Source of the DNA: Bacteroidales bacterium GP4
GTDB taxonomy: Bacteria; Bacteroidota; Bacteroidia; Bacteroidales; Muribaculaceae
Direction: 5' to 3'
Length of the DNA stretch: 19,492 nt
Assembly: GCA_001701065.1 (NCBI GenBank)
Contig: DAAL01000048.1
Coordinates: 1-19,492 of the forward strand
This document shows positions 7,831-14,571 of this stretch, piece by piece (position 1 is the stretch's first letter; every line of letters starts with the position of its first letter). The notes below the pieces were generated by a model. The model saw nothing but the letters and a program-made list of their open reading frames with translations. It had not been told where the DNA came from and ran no database searches. Both the position numbers and the translations under genes were made by a program.

Positions 7831-8802
7831 ATGAAAACAAAAAAACGTTATCTGTTTCCTGCCGATTATATGGCTGACCCTTCAGTGCATGTGTTTAACG
7901 GTAAGATTTATATATATCCGTCTCATGACTGGGAATGTGAAAATGTGGAGAACGACAATGGCGACCAATATGTAATGAAGGACATGCACGTCCTTTCCAC
8001 TGATGACCCCATGAATGGTGAAGTCATTGACCATGGCAAGGCGCTTGACATTGCTGATGTTCCTTGGGCTGGTCGTCAGTTGTGGGACTGCGACTGCGCT
8101 GAAAAGGACGGAAAGTATTACCTTTACTTCCCTTTGAAGGACAAGAACGATATATTCCGCATAGGTGTGGCTATCGCCGACAAGCCCGAAGGTCCGTTTA
8201 TTCCCCAGCCTGATCCTATCAGAGGAAGCTACAGCATGGACATCTGCGTATTCCCCGAGGACGGTGAATATTATCTTTACTTCGGTGGACTCTGGGGCGG
8301 ACAACTTCAGCGTTACCGTGACAACAAGGCTCTTGAATGCGCCGAACTTCCCGAAGGTGCTGAACCTTCGCTGCCGAGCCGTGTAGTGCGTCTTACCAAG
8401 GACATGCTGCAGTTTGCCGAGGAACCGCGTCCCGTTCAGGTTGTGGACGAGGACGGAAATCCGCTTCGTGCCGATGACCCGCACCGCTTCTTTGAAGCAA
8501 GCTGGCTGCATAAGTACAACGGTAAGTATTACTTCTCTTACTCTACAGGCGATTCTCACTTGCTATGCTACGCCATAGGCGACAATCCTTACGGTCCTTT
8601 CACTTATAAGGGCGTGATTCTTACCCCCGTGGTTGGATGGACAACCCACCACAGTATCATCGAATACAAGGGCAAGTGGTATCTCTTCCATCATGACAGC
8701 GTGCCTTCCGGCGGCAAGTCATGGCTCCGCAGCCTTAAGGTGTGTGAGATTACTTATACCCCCGATGGATTGATTGAAACTATTGACGGTATTGACGAAT
8801 AA
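7831..8802 (+). CDS. GH43 beta-xylosidase / alpha-L-arabinofuranosidase, cytoplasmic
   Basis: A 323-residue GH43 five-bladed beta-propeller without signal peptide, so cytoplasmic. The three catalytic acids are visible: Asp16 in YMADPSVHVF (base), Asp137 in GSYSMDICVF (pKa modulator) and Glu222 in FFEASWLHKY (acid). The length is that of a stand-alone catalytic domain without the C-terminal beta-sandwich found in larger GH43 xylosidases; it resembles subfamily GH43_1. It would release xylose (or arabinose) from oligosaccharides brought in by the upstream symporter. The stop codon overlaps the GH67 start by one base (TAATG), implying translational coupling. Confidence 0.92.
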   Translation: MKTKKRYLFPADYMADPSVHVFNGKIYIYPSHDWECENVENDNGDQYVMKDMHVLSTDDPMNGEVIDHGKALDIADVPWAGRQLWDCDCAEKDGKYYLYFPLKDKNDIFRIGVAIADKPEGPFIPQPDPIRGSYSMDICVFPEDGEYYLYFGGLWGGQLQRYRDNKALECAELPEGAEPSLPSRVVRLTKDMLQFAEEPRPVQVVDEDGNPLRADDPHRFFEASWLHKYNGKYYFSYSTGDSHLLCYAIGDNPYGPFTYKGVILTPVVGWTTHHSIIEYKGKWYLFHHDSVPSGGKSWLRSLKVCEITYTPDGLIETIDGIDE

Positions 8803-10649
8803 TGAAGAATACTGTTCTCGCTGTTTTCTTGTCGGCGGCAGTGTGTGCCGGGGCATCGACGCGTGACGATTCTTATAGGATTATACCGGGTAATCCGGCT
8901 AAGGTGGAAGCCGCTACCCCTATGGGGAAAATGTATGGCGACTTCCATCTTAATCGCTTAAAAGCCATGGGAATCACGCCGGCTGACACCATTGTGGAGT
9001 CGCCTGAATTTGAGTTGCGTATCCTAAACCACTGGGATAACCTTGACGGAACTATCGAGAGGGGATATGCCGGTCGCAGTATATGGGATTGGGAATCTCT
9101 TCCTGATTCTGTTTCTCCGCGTTACGAGGACTATGCCCGCATCTGCGCTTCGGTGGGAATCAACGGCGCTGTGCTTAATAATGTCAATGCGTCGTCTAAG
9201 ATTCTGTCCCATGATTATCTGGTTAAGGTCGCCAAGATAGCCGATGTGCTGCGCCCCTACGGGATAAAAGTGTATCTTTCCGCTAATTTTGCGGCTCCCA
9301 TGCAGCTTGACAGCCTTCCCACTGCCGATCCTCTCGATAAAAAGGTGGCTAAGTGGTGGAAGAAGAAAGCTGATGAAATATACAAGCTTATACCTGACTT
9401 CGGTGGATTCCTTGTAAAGGCAAATTCCGAAGGACAGCCCGGACCGTGTGACTTTAACCGCACTCATGCTGAGGGTGCCAACATGATGGCTAAGGCTTTG
9501 AAGCCTCACGGAGGCATAGTGATGTGGAGAGCATTCGTGTATTCGGCTAATGACGCTGACCGCGCCAAGCAAGCTTACATGGAATTCAAGCCGCTCGACG
9601 GAAAGTTTGCCGACAATGTTATCGTCCAGATAAAGAACGGTCCCATCGACTTTCAGCCCCGCGAACCTTACAGTCCGCTGTTCCATGGCATGGAGAAGAC
9701 CAAGGTGATGCCTGAGTTCCAGATTACACAGGAATATTTGGGACACAGTAACCATCTTGCCTATCTTGCGCCCATGTGGACGGAATTTTTCGATTATGTG
9801 TCGCCTGACGGCATGAAGGCTATAGCCGGTGTGGCTAATGTGGGCGATTCGCCTAATTTCACTGCTCATCCCTTTGCGTTTGCCAACTGGTACGCTTTCG
9901 GTCGTCTTGCCTGGGATCCGACACTTTCGCCGGAACAGATAGCCCGTGAGTGGGTGGCTCTAAACCTTGACGTAAAATCGCCCGAGGCGGCGGACCGCAT
10001 TGTGAAGATGATGCTTGATTCCCGAGAAGCTGTCGTGGACTACATGATGCCTATGGGACTTCATCACATCTTTGCGTGGGGACACCATTACGGTCCTGAA
10101 CCGTGGTGCGATGTGCCGGGCGCACGTCCTGACTGGATGCCGTCCTACTATCACCGTGCTGACTCCACCGGAATAGGTTTTGACCGTACTTCCAAGGGAA
10201 GCAACGCAGTAGGGCAATATCCCGCCGAGTTTGCGGCTTTGCTTGACAATCCTGCCACATGCCCCGAGAAGTTCCTGCTTTGGTTTCATCACCTCCCGTG
10301 GGACTATAAACTGCCGTCAGGTATGACTGTGTGGGAAGCTTTGTGCCGCCACTATGAGGATGGTTGTGACCGTGCTGTGGACTTTTTGCGCACGTGGGTG
10401 CAGTGTGAACCCGATATTGCCGACAAAGCGTTGTGGAATGACGTGCATCAACGTCTCCTCACTCAGGCTAAAGATGCGCAGTGGTGGAAGGATGCATGTC
10501 TGCAGTACTTCGCGCAGTTCCACAATCTTCCTTATCCGGAATTTGTGACACCTGCCTTCACTTCGCTTGAAGAGCTTGAAAAAGTGCAGTTAGGCATTGA
10601 CAATTACACTTGTCCGTCAGCTGAACTCCTTGACTCGAAACGTCGCTAA
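8802..10649 (+). CDS. GH67 alpha-glucuronidase with a shortened N-terminal domain
   Basis: A 615-residue enzyme that removes (4-O-methyl)glucuronic acid from the non-reducing end of xylo-oligosaccharides. Family motifs are intact: LNHWDNLDGTIERGYAG (residues 75-91), acid Glu210 in VKANSEGQPGP, and the base pair Asp283 (GPIDFQPREP) and Glu311 (FQITQEYLG). The 73- and 28-residue spacings equal those I recall for Cellvibrio GlcA67A (Glu292, Asp365, Glu393). By that alignment this protein is about 82 residues shorter before the barrel: the signal peptide (residues 1 to about 18) leads almost straight into YRIIPGNPAKVEAATPMGKM, so only the later part of the usual N-terminal domain is kept. It is the last gene of the operon; the start overlaps the GH43 stop. 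It is probably periplasmic, as its Cys15 context (AAVC) is not a good lipobox. Confidence 0.95.
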   Translation: MKNTVLAVFLSAAVCAGASTRDDSYRIIPGNPAKVEAATPMGKMYGDFHLNRLKAMGITPADTIVESPEFELRILNHWDNLDGTIERGYAGRSIWDWESLPDSVSPRYEDYARICASVGINGAVLNNVNASSKILSHDYLVKVAKIADVLRPYGIKVYLSANFAAPMQLDSLPTADPLDKKVAKWWKKKADEIYKLIPDFGGFLVKANSEGQPGPCDFNRTHAEGANMMAKALKPHGGIVMWRAFVYSANDADRAKQAYMEFKPLDGKFADNVIVQIKNGPIDFQPREPYSPLFHGMEKTKVMPEFQITQEYLGHSNHLAYLAPMWTEFFDYVSPDGMKAIAGVANVGDSPNFTAHPFAFANWYAFGRLAWDPTLSPEQIAREWVALNLDVKSPEAADRIVKMMLDSREAVVDYMMPMGLHHIFAWGHHYGPEPWCDVPGARPDWMPSYYHRADSTGIGFDRTSKGSNAVGQYPAEFAALLDNPATCPEKFLLWFHHLPWDYKLPSGMTVWEALCRHYEDGCDRAVDFLRTWVQCEPDIADKALWNDVHQRLLTQAKDAQWWKDACLQYFAQFHNLPYPEFVTPAFTSLEELEKVQLGIDNYTCPSAELLDSKRR

Positions 10650-10695
10650 AGATACTCTTTAAAGACTCATTTTTTACAAATAGGCAATAAATAGC

Positions 10696-10728
10696 GGAGG
10701 TGCACCAAAATCACTTTGGTGCACCTCC
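10696..10728. terminator. Symmetric terminator between convergent genes
   Basis: GGAGGTGCACCAAA and its exact complement TTTGGTGCACCTCC form a perfect 14-bp stem around a 5-base loop (ATCAC). It lies between the GH67 stop (10649) and the stop of the minus-strand CoA-transferase (10764), so it can serve both. The T-tract on the plus side is weak (TTAATT), so termination efficiency is uncertain. Confidence 0.8.
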
Positions 10729-10763
10729 TTAATTATGAGAAAATAATTCACTAATTATGAATG

Positions 10764-12260
10764 TCATGCATGTTTTGACCAGTCGGTTTTGCGCATGTCG
10801 CCTTCCGCAAGGAATGTAGTGTGGAATGCGAGAGCGTCGCAGAGCGAGTGGGGAGTTTGACCTCCTGCCTGTGAAAGTTTCAGGTAGTCTTGTAGAAGCT
10901 CCTTGTAGTCAGGATGCACACAGTTCTCGATGATAGTGTGGGCACGCTGTACAGGATCTTTTCCGCGGAGGTCGGCTATGCCTTGGTCGGTTATAAGCAC
11001 ATCCACTGAGTGTTCGCTGTGGTCGAGGTGTGATACCATAGGCACGATTGTTGAAATCAAGCCGTTCTTTGCCACTGACGGACAGCTGAAGATGGATATG
11101 TAGGCATTACGGGTGAAGTCGCCTGAGCCGCCTATACCATTCATCATCTTTGTGCCTACAACGTGGGTAGAGTTGATGTTGCCGAATATGTCAGCTTCGA
11201 GCGCGGTGTTCATTGATATTACACCGAGTCGGCGCACAACTTCGGGGCTGTTGGATATTTCGCCCGGACGCATGAGGATTTTGTCACGGAAGAAGTCGAT
11301 GTTGCTGAACACCTCGTCCATTTTTGCGTCGGAGAATGTCATTGAACAGGTTGACGCGAAACGGCATTTGCCATGTTCCATAAGGTCGACTACCGCATCC
11401 TGTATTACTTCGGTGTACATGTCGAACTGCGGAACTTCTTTCGCTTCGCCAAGTCCGAAGAGCACTGCGTTGGCGATATTGCCTACACCGCTCTGCAAGG
11501 GAAGGAATGACGCGGGGATGCCTCCTGTGCGGAGTTCGTGGATAAGGAAGTTGCACACATTGGCACCAATCTGCTTTGTGGTCTCGTCGAGGGGTGAGAA
11601 TCCGTGTACACCGTCCTTGACGTTGGTCTTCACGACACCTACTATGCGGGCGGGGTCAACCTTAAGTTTGGTGACACCTATGCGGTCGCATGCCTTATAT
11701 ATAGGTATCTCGCGACGGTTGGGGGGATCGAGCGGCAGGTAAAGGTCATGAAGGCCTTCCACGGTAGTGGGAATGGCTTCATTAAGCTCGATGATTATTT
11801 TCTTTGCCATTTTAGCCAGTGTAGGTGCGATTCCAACACCGGTTCCTAACAGGATTTCGCCATTATCATCCACATTAGCGGCTTCTATGATTGCCACGTC
11901 TATGCCGCCGAAGAAACCGTAACGCAGTTTTTGGGCAAGCTCCGAAAGGTGTAGGTCGAAGTAATGTGCGTCGTGGGCATTAAGGCGCTTTCTCAAGTCC
12001 GGGCTACTCTGATAGGGTGAACGGCGGTTGATGGCGTTGGCACGGCTAAGTGCTCCGTCCACATGGTCATTGGTAGACGCTCCTGAGAAGATGTTTACCT
12101 TGAATGGACGACCTTCGGAATGCTCTCTTTCGGCTTTGATAGCCAATGCCTCGGTTACTACCTTCGGTGTACCGGCTGCAGTGAATCCGGAAAGTCCAAT
12201 ATTGTCATCATGGCTGATGATGTCGGCTGCCTCTTGTGCAGTTAAGATAGGGAAAGACAT
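10764..12260 (-). CDS. Acetyl-CoA hydrolase/transferase family: succinate (acetate) CoA-transferase
   Basis: A 498-residue cytoplasmic enzyme of the class I CoA-transferase family (Cat1/ScpC/AarC type), swapping CoA between succinate and acetate or propionate. The catalytic Glu284 lies in MYTEVIQDAV, close to Glu294 of AarC. Other family signatures are GLSGFTAAGTPK near the N-terminus, QSGVGNIANAV (about 256-266) and NGIGGSGDFTRNA (about 375-387). In succinate- and propionate-forming Bacteroidales this step links the methylmalonyl-CoA pathway to acetate. It is a single gene with its own promoter at 12292-12322, facing away from miaB. It has no evident functional tie to the xylan operon beyond fermenting its products. 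Exact acyl preference cannot be read from sequence. Confidence 0.92.
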   Translation of the reverse strand: MSFPILTAQEAADIISHDDNIGLSGFTAAGTPKVVTEALAIKAEREHSEGRPFKVNIFSGASTNDHVDGALSRANAINRRSPYQSSPDLRKRLNAHDAHYFDLHLSELAQKLRYGFFGGIDVAIIEAANVDDNGEILLGTGVGIAPTLAKMAKKIIIELNEAIPTTVEGLHDLYLPLDPPNRREIPIYKACDRIGVTKLKVDPARIVGVVKTNVKDGVHGFSPLDETTKQIGANVCNFLIHELRTGGIPASFLPLQSGVGNIANAVLFGLGEAKEVPQFDMYTEVIQDAVVDLMEHGKCRFASTCSMTFSDAKMDEVFSNIDFFRDKILMRPGEISNSPEVVRRLGVISMNTALEADIFGNINSTHVVGTKMMNGIGGSGDFTRNAYISIFSCPSVAKNGLISTIVPMVSHLDHSEHSVDVLITDQGIADLRGKDPVQRAHTIIENCVHPDYKELLQDYLKLSQAGGQTPHSLCDALAFHTTFLAEGDMRKTDWSKHA

Positions 12261-12291
12261 GTTGATAATGATTTATTTTTGTAATTTTGCA

Positions 12292-12322
12292 CAAAAATAA
12301 TTAAAACTCAGCTACTATCAAA
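12292..12322 (-). promoter_or_regulatory. Promoter of the CoA-transferase gene
   Basis: On the minus strand TTTG (12322-12319), a 19-bp spacer and TATTTTTG (12299-12292) match the Bacteroidota sigma consensus fully. The -7 box ends 31 bases before the start codon. Confidence 0.75.
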
Positions 12323-12327
12323 ATATT

Positions 12328-12360
12328 TTTGGTGTTGTAACGTAGCTCTATTAGATTTTG
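12328..12360 (+). promoter_or_regulatory. Possible promoter of miaB
   Basis: TTTG at 12328-12331, then 19 bp, then TTAGATTTTG, a -7 box off by one base in internal spacing. It ends only four bases before the annotated miaB ATG, so the message would be nearly leaderless or start at an unusual position. It overlaps the -33 region of the divergent CoA-transferase promoter. Confidence 0.35.
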
Positions 12361-12364
12361 TGTT

Positions 12365-13726
12365 ATGAACGAAGACAAATATACGAATGAAAATACCCTC
12401 GACCGAAAGTTGTTTATCGAAACTTACGGTTGCCAGATGAATGTCGCCGACAGTGAAGTCATTGCCGCCGTTCTTGCCACCGCCGGCTATAAAGTCATAG
12501 ATAACATGGAGGATGCCGATGCCATATTGCTCAACACTTGCTCCATCCGTGACAACGCCGAACAGAAGATTCTGAGCCGGCTTCAGTTTTATAATTCCCT
12601 GAAACGCAAGAAAGGCCGCAAGAATCTCATTGTGGGTGTGGTGGGATGTATGGCTGAGCGTGTCAAGGACACTCTTATAAAGGATTACGGAGTGGATCTT
12701 GTGGCTGGTCCCGACTCCTATCTTGACTTGCCGCAGATGTTTGCGTCGGTGGAGATGGGCGAGAAGGCTATAAACGTGGAGTTGTCGCGCACCGAGACTT
12801 ATCGTGACATAATTCCGTTGAAGATAACAGGCAACATCGTGTCGGGTTTCGTGAGCATCATGCGCGGATGCAACAACTTCTGCTCTTACTGTATCGTGCC
12901 TTACACCCGCGGTCGTGAGCGCAGCCGTGAAGCGCAGAGCATACTTAACGAAGTGTGTGACCTCCGTGACCGTGGCTATAAAGAAGTGACTTTGCTGGGA
13001 CAGAACGTGAACTCTTATAACTATGTGGACGAAGATGGCAATTCAGTCACTTTCCCGCAGCTGCTTGCTATGGTGGCTGAGGAGGTTCCGGGGATGAGAG
13101 TGAGGTTCACCACGAGCCATCCCAAGGATATGTCCGATGACATTATTAAAGTTATCGCCTCTTATCCTAATGTGTGCAAGCACATACATCTGCCTGTGCA
13201 GTCGGGATCCAACTCGGTGCTGAAAGCAATGAACCGCAAATACACCCGTGAGTGGTATCTTGACCGCATAGCCGCTATACGCAGGGTTATTCCTGACTGT
13301 GGAATATCAAGCGACCTGTTCACCGGATTCCATGGCGAAACGGAGGAGGATTTCCTTGAAACTTTGTCGTTGATGAGGGAGGCGAAGCTTGATGCGTCGT
13401 TCATGTTCAAGTACTCCGAACGTCCCGGTACGCTTGCCGCAAAGACCATGCCCGACAATGTGCCGGAAGATGTGAAAATCGACCGCCTTAACCGCATGAT
13501 AGAGTTGCAAAACGAACTGTCGGCTGAATCCAACCGCCGGGATATCGGGAAAACATTTGAAGTGCTTGTGGAAGGTGTGTCCAAACGCTCCAAGGAACAG
13601 ATGGTGGGACGTACCCAGCAGAATAAGACATGTGTCTTTCCGCGTGGGGATTTCCGTATAGGCGACTTTGTCAATGTAAAGGTGGTGGATTCTTCTTCAG
13701 CCACTCTTATATGTGAGCTTGCTTAG
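12365..13726 (+). CDS. miaB: tRNA-2-methylthio-N6-dimethylallyladenosine synthase MiaB
   Basis: A 453-residue radical-SAM methylthiotransferase that adds the 2-methylthio group to i6A37 of tRNAs reading codons beginning with U. The N-terminal UPF0004 domain carries three cluster cysteines, Cys23 (FIETYGCQMN), Cys59 (LLNTCSIRD) and Cys95 (VVGCMAER). The radical-SAM motif is MRGCNNFCSYCIVPYTRGRE with Cys169, Cys173 and Cys176. SGSNSVLKAMNRKYT is also typical, and a C-terminal TRAM domain spans roughly residues 388-453. The features favour MiaB over the related RimO and MtaB. The length is normal. The gene ends 7 bp from the convergent Crp/Fnr gene, with no obvious terminator between them. Confidence 0.97.
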   Translation: MNEDKYTNENTLDRKLFIETYGCQMNVADSEVIAAVLATAGYKVIDNMEDADAILLNTCSIRDNAEQKILSRLQFYNSLKRKKGRKNLIVGVVGCMAERVKDTLIKDYGVDLVAGPDSYLDLPQMFASVEMGEKAINVELSRTETYRDIIPLKITGNIVSGFVSIMRGCNNFCSYCIVPYTRGRERSREAQSILNEVCDLRDRGYKEVTLLGQNVNSYNYVDEDGNSVTFPQLLAMVAEEVPGMRVRFTTSHPKDMSDDIIKVIASYPNVCKHIHLPVQSGSNSVLKAMNRKYTREWYLDRIAAIRRVIPDCGISSDLFTGFHGETEEDFLETLSLMREAKLDASFMFKYSERPGTLAAKTMPDNVPEDVKIDRLNRMIELQNELSAESNRRDIGKTFEVLVEGVSKRSKEQMVGRTQQNKTCVFPRGDFRIGDFVNVKVVDSSSATLICELA

Positions 13727-13733
13727 AAACGGT

Positions 13734-14411
13734 TTAAAGATTAAGCATTTCCATTAACCCCGCACGTGAAGTCACATTGATTTCGGTGGGATTATAGTCG
13801 ATAAGCCCTTTCTCTTTCATGCCTTCGAGTGTGGCGATGAATGAACTTCTCTGCACCCCGAAGAGTGAATATAAGTCACGTTGCTTGCATGTGAGGGTAA
13901 TATCGGTGGCTCCTGACTGCGTGAGGGCTATGATCCAGAACGCTATACGTTGGTCAAGGCTTCCTGATGTCACGGCAAGAATGCCGTCAACGCCTTTCTG
14001 CGCTTCGGTGGACACGGTGTTGAGGTAATTATAAAGGAATACTGCGCCGCTGTTGAGTATTCTCACGTAATCTTGTTTTGCTATCTGGAGTATGCCGGTG
14101 GTTTCAAGCGCAAATCCCGATGCCGGGTAGTAAGGGTCCTTCCCGAATAAGAATTCCGGGGCTATAACGTTGGGGGCTTCAAGAGTCTGTGACACTTTTA
14201 CCCGTTCATTATAGTTGGATACGGTGAATCTTGCGGCACCCGATATTATAAATTTTATATGGGTACACGGTTCACCGGCGTTAAGTACTGTTTCGCCTGT
14301 AAGATATTTCAGAAAATGAAACTTAGTCTTGGAGATAAGTTCTCCAAGTTGTTTCTCGTCTATCCCCCTGAAAAGGGGCAATTCTTTTAATATGTCGTAC
14401 ATCCCATTCAT
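13734..14411 (-). CDS. Crp/Fnr-family transcriptional regulator
   Basis: A 225-residue cytoplasmic regulator with an N-terminal cyclic-nucleotide-binding-type beta-roll (about residues 8-125, with GETVLNAGEPCTHIKFIISG) and a C-terminal winged HTH (about 165-215, LTCKQRDLYSLFGVQRSSF). It lacks the N-terminal cysteine set of iron-sulphur FNR proteins, having only two scattered Cys residues, so it is not a classic oxygen sensor. Bacteroidales carry several such proteins with unknown ligands. A perfect TTAAC-N4-GTTAA palindrome lies 35-48 bp upstream of the start, suggesting autoregulation, and a near copy lies before DUF4492-cydA. A second in-frame ATG at 14402 (residue 4) is an alternative start. 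It is convergent with miaB. Confidence 0.9.
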   Translation of the reverse strand: MNGMYDILKELPLFRGIDEKQLGELISKTKFHFLKYLTGETVLNAGEPCTHIKFIISGAARFTVSNYNERVKVSQTLEAPNVIAPEFLFGKDPYYPASGFALETTGILQIAKQDYVRILNSGAVFLYNYLNTVSTEAQKGVDGILAVTSGSLDQRIAFWIIALTQSGATDITLTCKQRDLYSLFGVQRSSFIATLEGMKEKGLIDYNPTEINVTSRAGLMEMLNL

Positions 14412-14445
14412 CCTGCACTCGATTTTATAACTGTGTCTAATACTA

Positions 14446-14459
14446 TTAACATAAGTTAA
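14446..14459 (-). promoter_or_regulatory. Palindromic operator candidate upstream of the Crp/Fnr gene
   Basis: TTAAC-ATAA-GTTAA is a perfect 5-4-5 inverted repeat, the geometry of FNR/CRP sites, in the short region between the divergent Crp/Fnr and TPR-AraC genes. It is about 35 bp from the Crp/Fnr start and about 51 bp from the -33 box of the other gene, so it could serve either. Autoregulation is an inference. Confidence 0.5.
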
Positions 14460-14509
14460 GTAAAATAGTTTGACCCGAACTGCGGTAATACTCTGTTTTT
14501 AGTATAAAA

Positions 14510-14542
14510 TTTGTGAATAACTGATTATTGTCAGTATATTTG
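14510..14542 (+). promoter_or_regulatory. Promoter of the TPR-AraC regulator gene
   Basis: TTTG (14510-14513), a 21-bp spacer and TATATTTG (14535-14542) match the Bacteroidota consensus. Because transcription would start near 14548-14552, an ATG at 14545 cannot be used, which supports a start at 14572 or 14578. Confidence 0.7.
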
Positions 14543-14571
14543 CGGTGAATTTAATGTATGTCATTTGTTTC

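Noticed and set aside
14488..14505. Small inverted repeat ATACT / AGTAT in the regulator intergenic region
   Set aside because: A 5-bp AT-rich stem is too short to distinguish from chance.
14545..14571. Longer start for the TPR-AraC gene
   Set aside because: The -7 box ends at 14542, so the upstream codon would lie at or before the transcription start. The signal-like segment fits a start at 14572 or 14578.
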